This document shows, in pieces, positions 1-5,887 of a stretch of DNA of 5,919 bases. Positions within the stretch are counted from its first letter, which is position 1. The number at the start of each line of letters is the position of its first letter. The notes under the pieces were generated by a model. That model had not been told where the DNA came from. It made no database searches and saw only the letters and a list, made by a program, of their open reading frames with translations. A program made the translations under genes and the position numbers. The stretch comes from Burkholderiales bacterium (GTDB taxonomy: Bacteria; Pseudomonadota; Gammaproteobacteria; Burkholderiales; CAIKXV01): positions 1 through 5,919 of the forward strand of contig JACMMK010000506.1 in NCBI GenBank assembly GCA_014379045.1, read 5' to 3'.

Positions 1-372
1 CGTACGCGCCAGATCGAGCGGCAGGCGCACGTTCGCCTCGACCCGCGCCCACGGCATCAGCGTGGGGTCCTGGAACACGAACACCAGCTTCCTGCCCTCG
101 GTACCGACGGCATCGAAGCCTTGCCGCCACCAGCGCAGACGGCCGTCCGACGGTGCCAGCAAACCGGCGACCATCTTGAGCAGCGTCGACTTGCCGCAGC
201 CCGACGGACCGAGCAGCGTGACGAACTCGCGCTCCTGGATCGCGAGATCGACCGGATCGAGGGCACGGGTGCCGTTCGGGTAGACCTTTTCGGCCGACAG
301 CACCTCGACCACGGGCGCGGTGTCGGGCATGGCCCGGGCTGCCCACGCGGTTCCGTGCTGGTGATCGTTCAT
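1..372 (-). CDS. NitT/TauT-type ABC transporter ATP-binding protein, partial (C-terminus outside window)
   Basis: This is the nucleotide-binding subunit of an ABC importer, which hydrolyses ATP at the inner face of the cytoplasmic membrane to drive uptake. The first 124 residues are visible and the frame is still open at base 1. The Walker A motif GPSGCGKST lies at residues 55-63, followed by LLKMVAGLL. The Q-loop segment VFQDPTLMPW is at about 99-108 with Gln101. The PW after the Q-loop is typical of the SsuB/TauB/NrtD (COG1116) group. The signature motif, Walker B and H-loop are missing only because the window ends. The chosen ATG is at 372; an internal ATG at 330 (Met15) would also leave a full domain. 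The ribosome binding site GGGAG lies 11 nt upstream, inside a hairpin. The gene follows the substrate-binding protein gene on the same strand after 315 bp and has its own sigma-54-like promoter. The function class is secure; the substrate is unknown. Confidence 0.93.
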   Translation of the reverse strand, partial: MNDHQHGTAWAARAMPDTAPVVEVLSAEKVYPNGTRALDPVDLAIQEREFVTLLGPSGCGKSTLLKMVAGLLAPSDGRLRWWRQGFDAVGTEGRKLVFVFQDPTLMPWARVEANVRLPLDLART

Positions 373-383
373 CAGCAAGCGCG

Positions 384-406
384 CTCCCAAGGAAAATCCT
401 TTGGAG
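384..406 (-). promoter_or_regulatory. Hairpin covering the ribosome binding site of the ATPase gene
   Basis: Read on the minus strand, CTCCAAAGGA, loop TTT, then TCCTTGGGAG can form a 10-bp stem with a single A-G mismatch (9 of 10 pairs). The 3' arm contains GGGAG, the only Shine-Dalgarno-like sequence ahead of the ATG at 372, separated from it by 11 nt. In mRNA the stem would compete with ribosome binding and could hold ATPase synthesis below that of the binding protein. It could instead be a DNA operator. There is no T tract after it in the transcribed direction, so a terminator is unlikely. The pairing is seen directly; the role is inferred. Confidence 0.5.
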
Positions 407-473
407 AGCAATCACCGGCCGGCGCAGGACTGCCGGCTGTGCGCTTCTACTCTCGATCGATGGGAGTCATTCG

Positions 474-489
474 AGCAAGAGACATGCCA
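474..489 (-). promoter_or_regulatory. Sigma-54 (RpoN) -24/-12 promoter for the ATPase gene
   Basis: The minus strand reads TGGCATGTCTCTTGCT. The sigma-54 consensus is TGGCACG-N4-TTGCW. The invariant GG and GC are present at the required spacing, and the one clear difference is T for C at the sixth base. Transcription would begin near 463, giving a leader of about 90 nt that contains the RBS hairpin. It sits about 200 bp after the binding-protein stop and 100 bp before the ATPase start, which explains why the spacer is so long. Activity requires RpoN and an enhancer-binding activator, neither of which is encoded in the window. Confidence 0.65.
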
Positions 490-575
490 TTCGGGCACGA
501 CCCGCAGTTGCGTGCGGGATCGCGGCTCGGCGACGGCTTCCATGCACAGGCGTGGAGCGACGGCTGCACTTCTGT

Positions 576-594
576 GTACGCGCCCGGTGCGTAC
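576..594. repeat. Inverted repeat, candidate activator site upstream of the ATPase promoter
   Basis: GTACGC, seven bases, then GCGTAC form a perfect 6-bp dyad. Its centre is about 120 bp upstream of the start predicted from the sigma-54-like site at 474-489, within the usual range for enhancer-binding proteins. It does not match the NtrC consensus. It could also fold as an RNA stem in a read-through transcript from the binding-protein gene and protect that upstream message. Short dyads are common in GC-rich DNA, so the assignment is tentative. Confidence 0.3.
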
Positions 595-687
595 CCGGCG
601 GCGGCGCGCACTGGGCACCGCGCCAGGCACGACACCGACTACCGCACCGGGAACCGGACTGAGCACTGTCCGCTCCCCTCGCGTGGC

Positions 688-1686
688 TCACGGCATGATC
701 TTCGTGTCCTTCACGAACTGGGTCGTATAGGCCTGCCGGAAGTCGACATCGCCCTTGAGCAACCCGGCACCGACCATGTAATCGAACGTCCGTTTCCAGC
801 GCTCGTCGGTGATCACGCCGATGCCGAGCTTCGCGGCGTCGCCCCCGGTGACGATCTTGAACTCCTTCAACTTGGCGACGCCGTACGCGAGCTGTTCCTC
901 GGTCATGTTCGGGTTCTCCTTGCGGATCAGCGCATTCCCCGGGGCGGGGTTGTCGAGGTAGCTCTTCCAGCCCTCGAGCGATGCGCGCACGAAGCGGGCG
1001 ACCACCTCGGGGCGTTCCTTCACCATCTTCTGCATGCCGACGATGGTCGCACCGTACGGCGGATACCCGTCGGCGGCGAACAGGAAGAACTTCGTCTTCA
1101 CGCCGGCCCGCTCGGCCTGGAACGGTTCGGACGACAGATAGCCCTGCTGCGCGAGCTTGCCGTCGGCGAAGAACGGTTGCAGATTGAACGTGTACGCGCG
1201 GATCTGCTCGTCGGTGTAGCCGTACTTGGCCTTGAGCCATGGCCACCACGTGGTGCGGCCCGACGTGGCTACAAGGATCGTCCGGCCCTTGAGGCTGCCC
1301 AGACTCGGGACGTCGTCGTGCGTCATCATGCCCTGCAGATCGTGCTGGAACGAGGCGCCGACGGCGACGACGGGGATGCCCTGCTCGATCGCCTTCAGCG
1401 CCTGGAAGTCGTACCCCATGATGAAGTCCGCCTGCCCGGCAGTGAGCAGCTGCAGGCCGTTGACCTGCGGACCGCCCATGCGGACGGTCACATCGAGCCC
1501 GTACTTCTTGTAGATGCCCGTGGCGACGGCCTGGTAGAAGCCGCCGTGCTCGGCCTGCGCGTACCAGCTGGTGAGGAAGGTGAGCTTCTCCTGCGCGAAC
1601 GAGGGGGCTGCATGGAGTGCGGTGAGCAACAGCAGCGATCGCCTGATCCAGCGCAGTGCGTTTGCAGCGATCGTTCCGCGATTCAT
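688..1686 (-). CDS. NMT1/THI5-like ABC transporter substrate-binding protein (periplasmic)
   Basis: This is a periplasmic receptor of 332 residues that captures a small solute for an ABC importer. Residues 1-31 form a signal peptide: basic WIRRS, hydrophobic LLLLTAL, then PSFA before Gln32. The mature protein starts with the fold typical of SsuA/TauA/ThiY-type receptors (COG0715): LTFLTSWYAQAEHGGFYQA at about 35-53, then GIYKKYGLDVTV and MGGPQVNGLQLL, with GQADFIMGYDFQAL further on. The SWYAQAEHGGFY stretch resembles pyrimidine-binding THI5/ThiY-type proteins, but this is not enough to name the ligand. The length is normal. The ATG at 1686 is chosen because GGAGGT (1693-1698) lies 6 nt upstream and the signal peptide begins there; the frame stays open further upstream only through chance GC-rich sequence. 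A strong sigma-54-like promoter lies about 40 bp upstream. The ATPase gene follows. Nitrogen-source, sulfonate and pyrimidine uptake are all possible. Confidence 0.93.
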   Translation of the reverse strand: MNRGTIAANALRWIRRSLLLLTALHAAPSFAQEKLTFLTSWYAQAEHGGFYQAVATGIYKKYGLDVTVRMGGPQVNGLQLLTAGQADFIMGYDFQALKAIEQGIPVVAVGASFQHDLQGMMTHDDVPSLGSLKGRTILVATSGRTTWWPWLKAKYGYTDEQIRAYTFNLQPFFADGKLAQQGYLSSEPFQAERAGVKTKFFLFAADGYPPYGATIVGMQKMVKERPEVVARFVRASLEGWKSYLDNPAPGNALIRKENPNMTEEQLAYGVAKLKEFKIVTGGDAAKLGIGVITDERWKRTFDYMVGAGLLKGDVDFRQAYTTQFVKDTKIMP

Positions 1687-1719
1687 CACGACACCTCCGG
1701 GCGCAAAAGGATGCGTCGG

Positions 1720-1745
1720 GCCGATGCAACTCCCGTGCCATCGGC
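1720..1745. repeat. Inverted repeat framing the sigma-54-like promoter
   Basis: GCCGATG at 1720-1726 and CATCGGC at 1739-1745 are perfect 7-bp arms separated by 12 bp. The repeat overlaps both ends of the -24/-12 sequence, so a protein bound there would block RNA polymerase. It may be a repressor operator or a coincidence, since part of each arm is fixed by the promoter consensus (TGGC and GCA). Confidence 0.35.
1725..1740 (-). promoter_or_regulatory. Sigma-54 (RpoN) -24/-12 promoter for the substrate-binding protein gene
   Basis: The minus strand reads TGGCACGGGAGTTGCA, an exact match to the sigma-54 core TGGCACG-N4-TTGCW, including the purine after CACG. The spacing of GG and GC is correct. 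The start point would be near 1714, leaving about 28 nt before the ATG at 1686 with the GGAGGT ribosome binding site well placed inside this leader. Such promoters are silent without an ATP-hydrolysing activator bound upstream. The nearest candidate binding site is the dyad at 1862-1888. Confidence 0.8.
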
Positions 1746-1861
1746 AGCAGCGCTGGCAGGGGACAATGGCGTGACGACAGCGCACCGGCGCTCGGCGGCA
1801 TGCATAGTGCTTCCGCAGTGCGGCGCCAACGCACCGACGGCGGCGCGACGACGCGCCTCCA

Positions 1862-1888
1862 GCCGGTGTTCGTCCGGTCTGCACCGGC
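1862..1888. repeat. Inverted repeat, candidate upstream activator site
   Basis: GCCGGTG at 1862-1868 and CACCGGC at 1882-1888 are perfect 7-bp arms with their starts 20 bp apart, about two helical turns, as expected for a dimeric regulator. The centre is about 160 bp upstream of the predicted sigma-54 start, a usual distance for an enhancer-binding protein. It is also about 75 bp upstream of the Bug gene start, so one regulator could serve both genes. The arms do not match the NtrC consensus. This assignment is inferred from position only. Confidence 0.4.
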
Positions 1889-1938
1889 GTGCCGCCGAAT
1901 GTCGCATGCGCCACCCTATCGTCGACACGACGCGTGAC

Positions 1939-1943
1939 GGAGA
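1939..1943 (+). promoter_or_regulatory. Ribosome binding site deciding the Bug gene start
   Basis: GGAGA precedes a run TTG-ATG-ATG-ATG at 1944-1955, all in one frame. Counting from GGAG, the distance is 4 nt to the ATG at 1947, 7 nt to the one at 1950 and 10 nt to the one at 1953. The 1950 codon has the best spacing, so it is preferred; the choice changes only one or two N-terminal residues of a signal peptide that is removed. Confidence 0.55.
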
Positions 1944-1949
1944 TTGATG

Positions 1950-2966
1950 ATGATGCCGAAACCGAAGCCTTTGCCCACCTGCCGCCATCGCCGCGCGCCG
2001 GGCTGCGCAATCGCGGCCGCGCTCGCCCTGCCGTTTGCGCTGGGCGAAGTTGCACCGGCGCTCGCTCAAACTGCCTGGCCGGCACGGCCGATACGCTTCA
2101 TCGTGCCGTTCCCGCCCGGGGGCCCTTCCGATGTGGTGGCGCGCATCGTCGCCCCGCGCCTGCAGGAGCGGCTCGGGCAACCGGTCACCGTCGACAACCG
2201 GCCGGGTGCAGGCACGCAGATCGGCACCGAGATCGTCGCCAGGTCACCAGCCGACGGGTACACCCTGTTCCTCGGCTCGATCGTGCATGCGATCAACGTG
2301 AGCCTGTATCCGAAGCTGCCGTACGACTCGATCAAGGATTTCACGATGATCACGGTGCTCACGGCGACGCCCAACCTGCTGGTGGTGCACCCGTCGCTTC
2401 CCGTCAAGTCGGTGCGCGATCTGGTGGCACTCGGCAGGAAGCGTCCGGGAGAGCTGTCCTTCGCGTCGTCGAGCAACGGCAGTTCGAACCATCTCTCCGG
2501 CGAACTGATGAAGACCCTGGCGGGATTCGAGATGCAGCATGTGCCGTACAAGGGCAGCCCGCAGGCACATACCGATCTGCTGGGCGGACACGTTCAGCTA
2601 ATGTTCGACAGCATGCTGTCGGTGCTGCCGCTGGTGAAGGCCGGCCGCCTGCGCGCGATCGCGGTGACCAGCGCAACGCGCTCGACGGTGCTGCCGGAGG
2701 TGCCGGCGGTCTCGGAAACGCTGCCGGGATTCGACGTCGTCGGCTGGCACGGGCTGATGGCCCCGGCCGGCCTGCCGAAGCCGATCGTCGACCGGCTCCA
2801 TGCCGACACCGTGAAGCTGGTCAACGAGCCGGAGACGCGCGAGCGGTTCCTGCAACTCGGGGGGACGCCGGGCGGCATGCCTCCGGACGAGTTCGTCGCC
2901 TATGTGCGCGCCGAGATCGCAAAATGGGGCGCGGTGGTGAAGTCGTCGGGGGCGCGGGTGGATTGA
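1950..2966 (+). CDS. Bug/TctC-family tripartite tricarboxylate transporter substrate-binding protein
   Basis: This is a periplasmic solute receptor of the Bug family (338 residues from this start). Such proteins bind carboxylates, amino acids or related small molecules, and some work with TctA/TctB membrane subunits. A basic N-terminus with CRHRR is followed by a hydrophobic stretch and APALA before Gln40, a clear signal peptide. The mature start WPARPIRFIVPFPPGGPSD (about 43-61) is the family hallmark. VDNRPGAGTQIGTE, SPADGYTLF, HVPYKGS and a late VGWHGLMAPAGLP follow in the expected order, and the length is normal. No tctA or tctB gene is present nearby, which is common because Bug genes are often orphans. 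It is transcribed away from the ABC receptor gene and converges on the BtrH-like gene. Starts at 1944 (TTG), 1947 or 1953 are possible. The family is certain; the ligand is unknown. Confidence 0.95.
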   Translation: MMPKPKPLPTCRHRRAPGCAIAAALALPFALGEVAPALAQTAWPARPIRFIVPFPPGGPSDVVARIVAPRLQERLGQPVTVDNRPGAGTQIGTEIVARSPADGYTLFLGSIVHAINVSLYPKLPYDSIKDFTMITVLTATPNLLVVHPSLPVKSVRDLVALGRKRPGELSFASSSNGSSNHLSGELMKTLAGFEMQHVPYKGSPQAHTDLLGGHVQLMFDSMLSVLPLVKAGRLRAIAVTSATRSTVLPEVPAVSETLPGFDVVGWHGLMAPAGLPKPIVDRLHADTVKLVNEPETRERFLQLGGTPGGMPPDEFVAYVRAEIAKWGAVVKSSGARVD

Positions 2967-3031
2967 AGCGCGTTCAGATGCTGGCGGGCGCGGCGCCCGA
3001 CGCAGGTCGGAACGTGCCGTCGCTCGATGAC

Positions 3032-3055
3032 GCGCACCTGAAGACGACGGTGCGC
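3032..3055. terminator. Weak hairpin between convergent genes, possible bidirectional terminator
   Basis: GCGCACC and GGTGCGC are perfect 7-bp arms around a 10-nt loop, in the 93-bp gap between the Bug gene stop (2966) and the stop of the convergent gene (3060). There is no T run on either side, so it is not a standard intrinsic terminator. Its position between converging genes is the main reason for listing it. A second short stem (CGGGCG/CGCCCG, 2985-2999) lies nearby. Confidence 0.25.
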
Positions 3056-3059
3056 CTAG

Positions 3060-4304
3060 TTACGCCGCACGCGACGCAAGCGCGTGCTCGGTGATTTGTC
3101 GAACCGACTCCCAGCCGACCTCCATGTCGGCGAGTGCGGCGAGCTCGGTCTGCGCGATTCCCGCAAGAAGTTCCCCGGCCCGGCGCAGGTCACGCTCGTA
3201 GCGCAGTTCGCGAAACCGGTCGCTAGAGAGCGCCATGAGGCGCGCGGCGGCAGCCACCGCCGTCGATGCCAGACCGCGCAGGTCCAGCTCTGCGGCGACC
3301 CGTTGCAGATACCCGGCCGCCGACGCGCGCCCCATCACACCGTGGTTCGGGATCTGCGCCTCGGCGAACAGCGCACGCGCGCTGCCATCCACCTGCACCA
3401 CATCGCCGAGCGTGCCGTCGAGCACCGCGCGTGCGCAGCGCGCCATGCCGGGTGCACCTGTCTCCCAGTGCGGAATCATCCACTGGTTGCCGAACAGCGC
3501 ATAAGGCTTCGGATACTCGCCGCGCAGGATCTTCAGATTGCGTCGATAGCTGTGGCGGATCGACGACGCGATGTCCCAACGTGGATCTCGCCCGGGTTCG
3601 ATCCAGACCATGCAGAACGGACCGTAACCGTCATGCAGACTCGGCCCGTCGTGCCACGGATGATGGTGCGGCCAGGCCGAATAGTGACCCTCGATGCGCT
3701 GGTCGGAGGCGGCCCATGCCTTGCGGAACGCATCGATCGGACACGTGAAGCGCGCGTGCGCCACGGCGTCGTTGGGTTCCCAGACCGTCACCGTTCCGGC
3801 TTCGTCGTCATAGCCCGACACCACCACGTGATGTCCGAAGCCGTACTTCGCAGCCGGGCGCTGCGCGCGGATCGCCACTGCGGGTGAATTCGCTTCCGCC
3901 CACGCGCTGATCACGCTGAAGTGCAACCCGACCTGCACCGGGATATCGCGATCGACCAGCGCGCGCAACCGCGCCCAGGCCTCGTCAAACCCGCCCTCCT
4001 GGTCTTCCTCCCAGAGCACCCGCAAACCCAGCGCGTCGCCCAGGTACTCCCACAGCTCGTGGAACGCACCCTTGCCACCATTGAACGCGGGCGCGCCCCA
4101 GGCCGGGCACCAACGGAACGAGAAGCCATCGCCGGTCGATCCATCGGCGAACAACGTGTCCGGTTCGCCGTGGTAGCGCGCCATGCCGAGCAGGCCGGTT
4201 TGATAGCAGCGCCCCGCATTGACCTGTTCCGGATAGCCCTTGGGGCCGCACCAGATCATCGAATAGTAGGACTCGGCGTAGCGCTCTATCTCGTGGCGGG
4301 CCAT
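3060..4304 (-). CDS. BtrH N-terminal-like (C39/papain-like fold) protein, function unknown
   Basis: This is a 414-residue soluble protein with no signal peptide or membrane segment, so probably cytoplasmic. The N-terminal half has a thiol-enzyme layout: NAGRCYQTGLLGMARYHG puts Cys33 at the start of a helix, GFGHHVVVSGYDDEAGTVTV gives His158/His159 before a beta hairpin, and WEPND supplies Asn178/Asp179. Spacing and surrounding motifs (YHG, FxxAWxxL, PVQV, the GYD turn) resemble BtrH_N, the domain of the butirosin acyltransferase BtrH, and more distantly C39-type peptidases. A histidine-rich segment PHHHPWHDG is at about 212-220. The C-terminal half (about 245-414) looks helical and may match the DUF4872-type region often fused to BtrH_N. 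The ATG at 4304 has GAGGA 6 nt upstream; the frame is open further upstream only as a shadow of ubiB. It lies 62 bp after ubiB on the same strand with no terminator between, so co-transcription is likely. The substrate is unknown; acyl transfer or amide hydrolysis is inferred. Confidence 0.85.
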   Translation of the reverse strand: MARHEIERYAESYYSMIWCGPKGYPEQVNAGRCYQTGLLGMARYHGEPDTLFADGSTGDGFSFRWCPAWGAPAFNGGKGAFHELWEYLGDALGLRVLWEEDQEGGFDEAWARLRALVDRDIPVQVGLHFSVISAWAEANSPAVAIRAQRPAAKYGFGHHVVVSGYDDEAGTVTVWEPNDAVAHARFTCPIDAFRKAWAASDQRIEGHYSAWPHHHPWHDGPSLHDGYGPFCMVWIEPGRDPRWDIASSIRHSYRRNLKILRGEYPKPYALFGNQWMIPHWETGAPGMARCARAVLDGTLGDVVQVDGSARALFAEAQIPNHGVMGRASAAGYLQRVAAELDLRGLASTAVAAAARLMALSSDRFRELRYERDLRRAGELLAGIAQTELAALADMEVGWESVRQITEHALASRAA

Positions 4305-4366
4305 CGTGCTTCCTCGGCTAAGGGGACTCGCTTCGAAATCTACCACGCAGCGCACAGCCCCAGCGA

Positions 4367-5887
4367 TTACCCGCCCCGGAGCAACACCGCCGCCAACAGC
4401 GCGACCAGCGCGGCCGCAATGATCGACAGCAGCGCAGCCTGTCGCCGCTGCTGGCGGATCAGGCGGCGCAGTTCGACGACGACCGCTTCGTTGCGACCCG
4501 GACGCAACGCCTGCGTGATCTGCCGTGGAAGTTGCGGCAGCGTCGACGCCCAGCCGGGGGCTTCGTCCTGCACGCCGCGCACGAAAGCACGCCAGCCGAT
4601 CTGCTCGTTCATCCAGCGCTCGAGATACGGCTGCGCGGTCTTCCAGAGATCGAGGTCGGGGTCGAGGTCGCGGCCCAGCCCTTCGATGTTGAGCAGCGTC
4701 TTCTGCAGCAGCACGAGTTGCGGCTGGATCTGGACGTTGAAGCGACGCGAGGTCTGGAACAGCCGCAGCAGCACCTTGCCGAACGAGATTTCCTTCAGCG
4801 GCTTGTCGAAGATCGGCTCGCATACTGCACGGATCGCGCCCTCGAACTCGTCGATGCGCGTGTCGGCAGGCACCCACCCGGCCTCGAGGTGCGCAGTCGC
4901 AACGCGTTTGTAATCGCGCCGGAAGAAGGCGAGGAAGTTCTGTGCGAGATAGTTCTTGTCGCCGTCGGTGAGTGTGCCGACGATGCCGAAATCGAGCGCG
5001 ATGTAGCGCCCGTCGGCACCGACGAAGATATTGCCCGGATGCATGTCGCCGTGAAAGAACCCGTCGCGGAACACCTGCGCGAAGAAGATCTCGACGCCCG
5101 CGCTGGCAAGCCGGGGAATGTCGATGCCGGCCGCGCGAATCTCGTCGATATGCGAGATCGGAATGCCGTGCATGCGTTCCATCACCATCACTTCGGTCGC
5201 GCACCAGTCCCAGTAGATCTCGGGCACGGTGAGCAACGGTGAATCGGCAAAGTTGCGGCGCAACTGACTCGCGCTCGCGGCCTCGCGCATCAGGTCGAGC
5301 TCGTCGAGCAGGTGCTTCTGGAATTCGTGGACCACCTCGCGCGGACGCAGACGCTTGCCGTCGGCCCACACGGCCTCGATCAGACCCGCCGCAGCGTCGA
5401 GCAGGCCCAGGTCGTTCTCGATCACCCGGGCGATCCCCGGGCGCAGCACCTTGACCGCCGCCTCGCGCCCGTCGGGCAGCACCGCGAAGTGCACCTGCGC
5501 CACCGAGGCGCTCGCCACCGGCACCGGATCGAACGAGGCGAACACCTGATCGACCGGCTTGCCGTAGACGCGCTCGAGCGTCTCGAACACCTGCGCGCTC
5601 GGAAACGGCGGCACCTGATCCTGCAGTCGCGCCAACTCGTCGGCGATGTCGGGCGGGATCAGGTCGCGGCGCGTCGACAGCACCTGCCCGAACTTGACGA
5701 AGATCGGACCGAGCGCCTCGAGCGCCATCCGTAACCGTTCTCCGCGAGGCGCATCGCCACGGCGTCCCGCGGGTTTCAGACGCAGCAGCGGGCGCAGCGC
5801 GCGGAACCGCTCGTGGCCCAGGACGAAGCTGTCCAGACCGTAGCGGTAGGTGACCTGAAGAATCCGGAAAAGTCGCAGCAGCCGCAT
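4367..5887 (-). CDS. ubiB: UbiB, ubiquinone biosynthesis accessory kinase-like ATPase
   Basis: This is a member of the UbiB/ADCK/COQ8 family of atypical kinase-like proteins needed for ubiquinone biosynthesis; it acts at the inner membrane, probably as an ATPase helping lipid intermediates reach the Ubi enzymes. Of 506 residues, all family marks are present: the KxGQ motif (Lys65-Gln68) followed by STRRDLIPPDIADELARLQD, the alanine-rich loop ASASVAQVH (125-133), the VAIK-type lysine Lys146, the ExD motif Glu196-Asp198, HGDMHPGNI with Asp281, and DFG at 299-301. Recalled similarity to E. coli UbiB runs nearly end to end. The C-terminus has one hydrophobic helix (about 484-503) and then stops, whereas E. 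coli UbiB has two. The start at 5887 aligns with the family N-terminus but lacks a clear Shine-Dalgarno site. A TGA at 5895-5897 may end an upstream gene (ubiJ would be usual), which would allow translational coupling. Confidence 0.97.
   Translation of the reverse strand: MRLLRLFRILQVTYRYGLDSFVLGHERFRALRPLLRLKPAGRRGDAPRGERLRMALEALGPIFVKFGQVLSTRRDLIPPDIADELARLQDQVPPFPSAQVFETLERVYGKPVDQVFASFDPVPVASASVAQVHFAVLPDGREAAVKVLRPGIARVIENDLGLLDAAAGLIEAVWADGKRLRPREVVHEFQKHLLDELDLMREAASASQLRRNFADSPLLTVPEIYWDWCATEVMVMERMHGIPISHIDEIRAAGIDIPRLASAGVEIFFAQVFRDGFFHGDMHPGNIFVGADGRYIALDFGIVGTLTDGDKNYLAQNFLAFFRRDYKRVATAHLEAGWVPADTRIDEFEGAIRAVCEPIFDKPLKEISFGKVLLRLFQTSRRFNVQIQPQLVLLQKTLLNIEGLGRDLDPDLDLWKTAQPYLERWMNEQIGWRAFVRGVQDEAPGWASTLPQLPRQITQALRPGRNEAVVVELRRLIRQQRRQAALLSIIAAALVALLAAVLLRGG

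Larger units (their letters stand above)
373..687. other. 315-bp spacer between the binding-protein and ATPase genes, with regulatory signals
   Basis: This is unusually long for two genes of one ABC operon. No convincing gene was found: the open frames here are arginine-rich, use rare starts and resemble no family I recognise. It holds, in minus-strand order, an inverted repeat (576-594), a sigma-54-type promoter sequence (474-489) and a hairpin over the ATPase ribosome binding site (384-406). No rho-independent terminator (GC hairpin plus T run) follows the binding-protein stop codon at 688-690, so read-through transcription may add to the second promoter. Confidence 0.7.
1687..1949. other. 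Divergent control region between the ABC receptor and Bug receptor genes
   Basis: This non-coding 263 bp separates two divergently transcribed receptor genes. It contains the sigma-54-type promoter facing left (1725-1740), a dyad around that promoter (1720-1745), a second dyad (1862-1888) and the ribosome binding site of the plus-strand gene (1939-1943). I found no convincing sigma-70 -35/-10 pair for the plus-strand gene. A direct repeat AGTGC occurs at 1806-1810 and 1817-1821, one helical turn apart; its meaning is unknown. Confidence 0.75.

Noticed and set aside
607..654. Two adjacent 24-bp units that look like a degenerate tandem repeat
   Set aside because: Only about 15 of 24 bases agree, which is weak given the GC-rich composition.
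401..730. Open frames on both strands in the receptor-ATPase spacer (for example 401-730 plus and 412-666 minus)
   Set aside because: Rare start codons, no ribosome binding site, arginine-rich low-complexity products and overlap with regulatory signals; no family resemblance.
121..1947. A 608-residue open frame on the plus strand running antisense through the substrate-binding protein gene
   Set aside because: Composition is Arg/Ala/Gly-rich with no recognisable domain, and it lies opposite a gene with clear signal peptide, motifs and ribosome binding site. Long antisense frames are usual in GC-rich coding DNA.
1782..2064. The 13-bp word GCACCGGCGCTCG present at 1782-1794 and again at 2052-2064
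   Set aside because: The second copy is inside the Bug signal-peptide coding sequence and made of common codons; most likely chance.
2985..2999. Short stem CGGGCG/CGCCCG after the Bug gene as an intrinsic terminator
   Set aside because: Six pairs, 3-nt loop and no T run; too common in this composition to call.
4305..5369. Upstream extension of the BtrH-like frame into ubiB
   Set aside because: This stretch is the shadow of ubiB in another frame; the ATG at 4304 has a good ribosome binding site and begins the recognisable domain.
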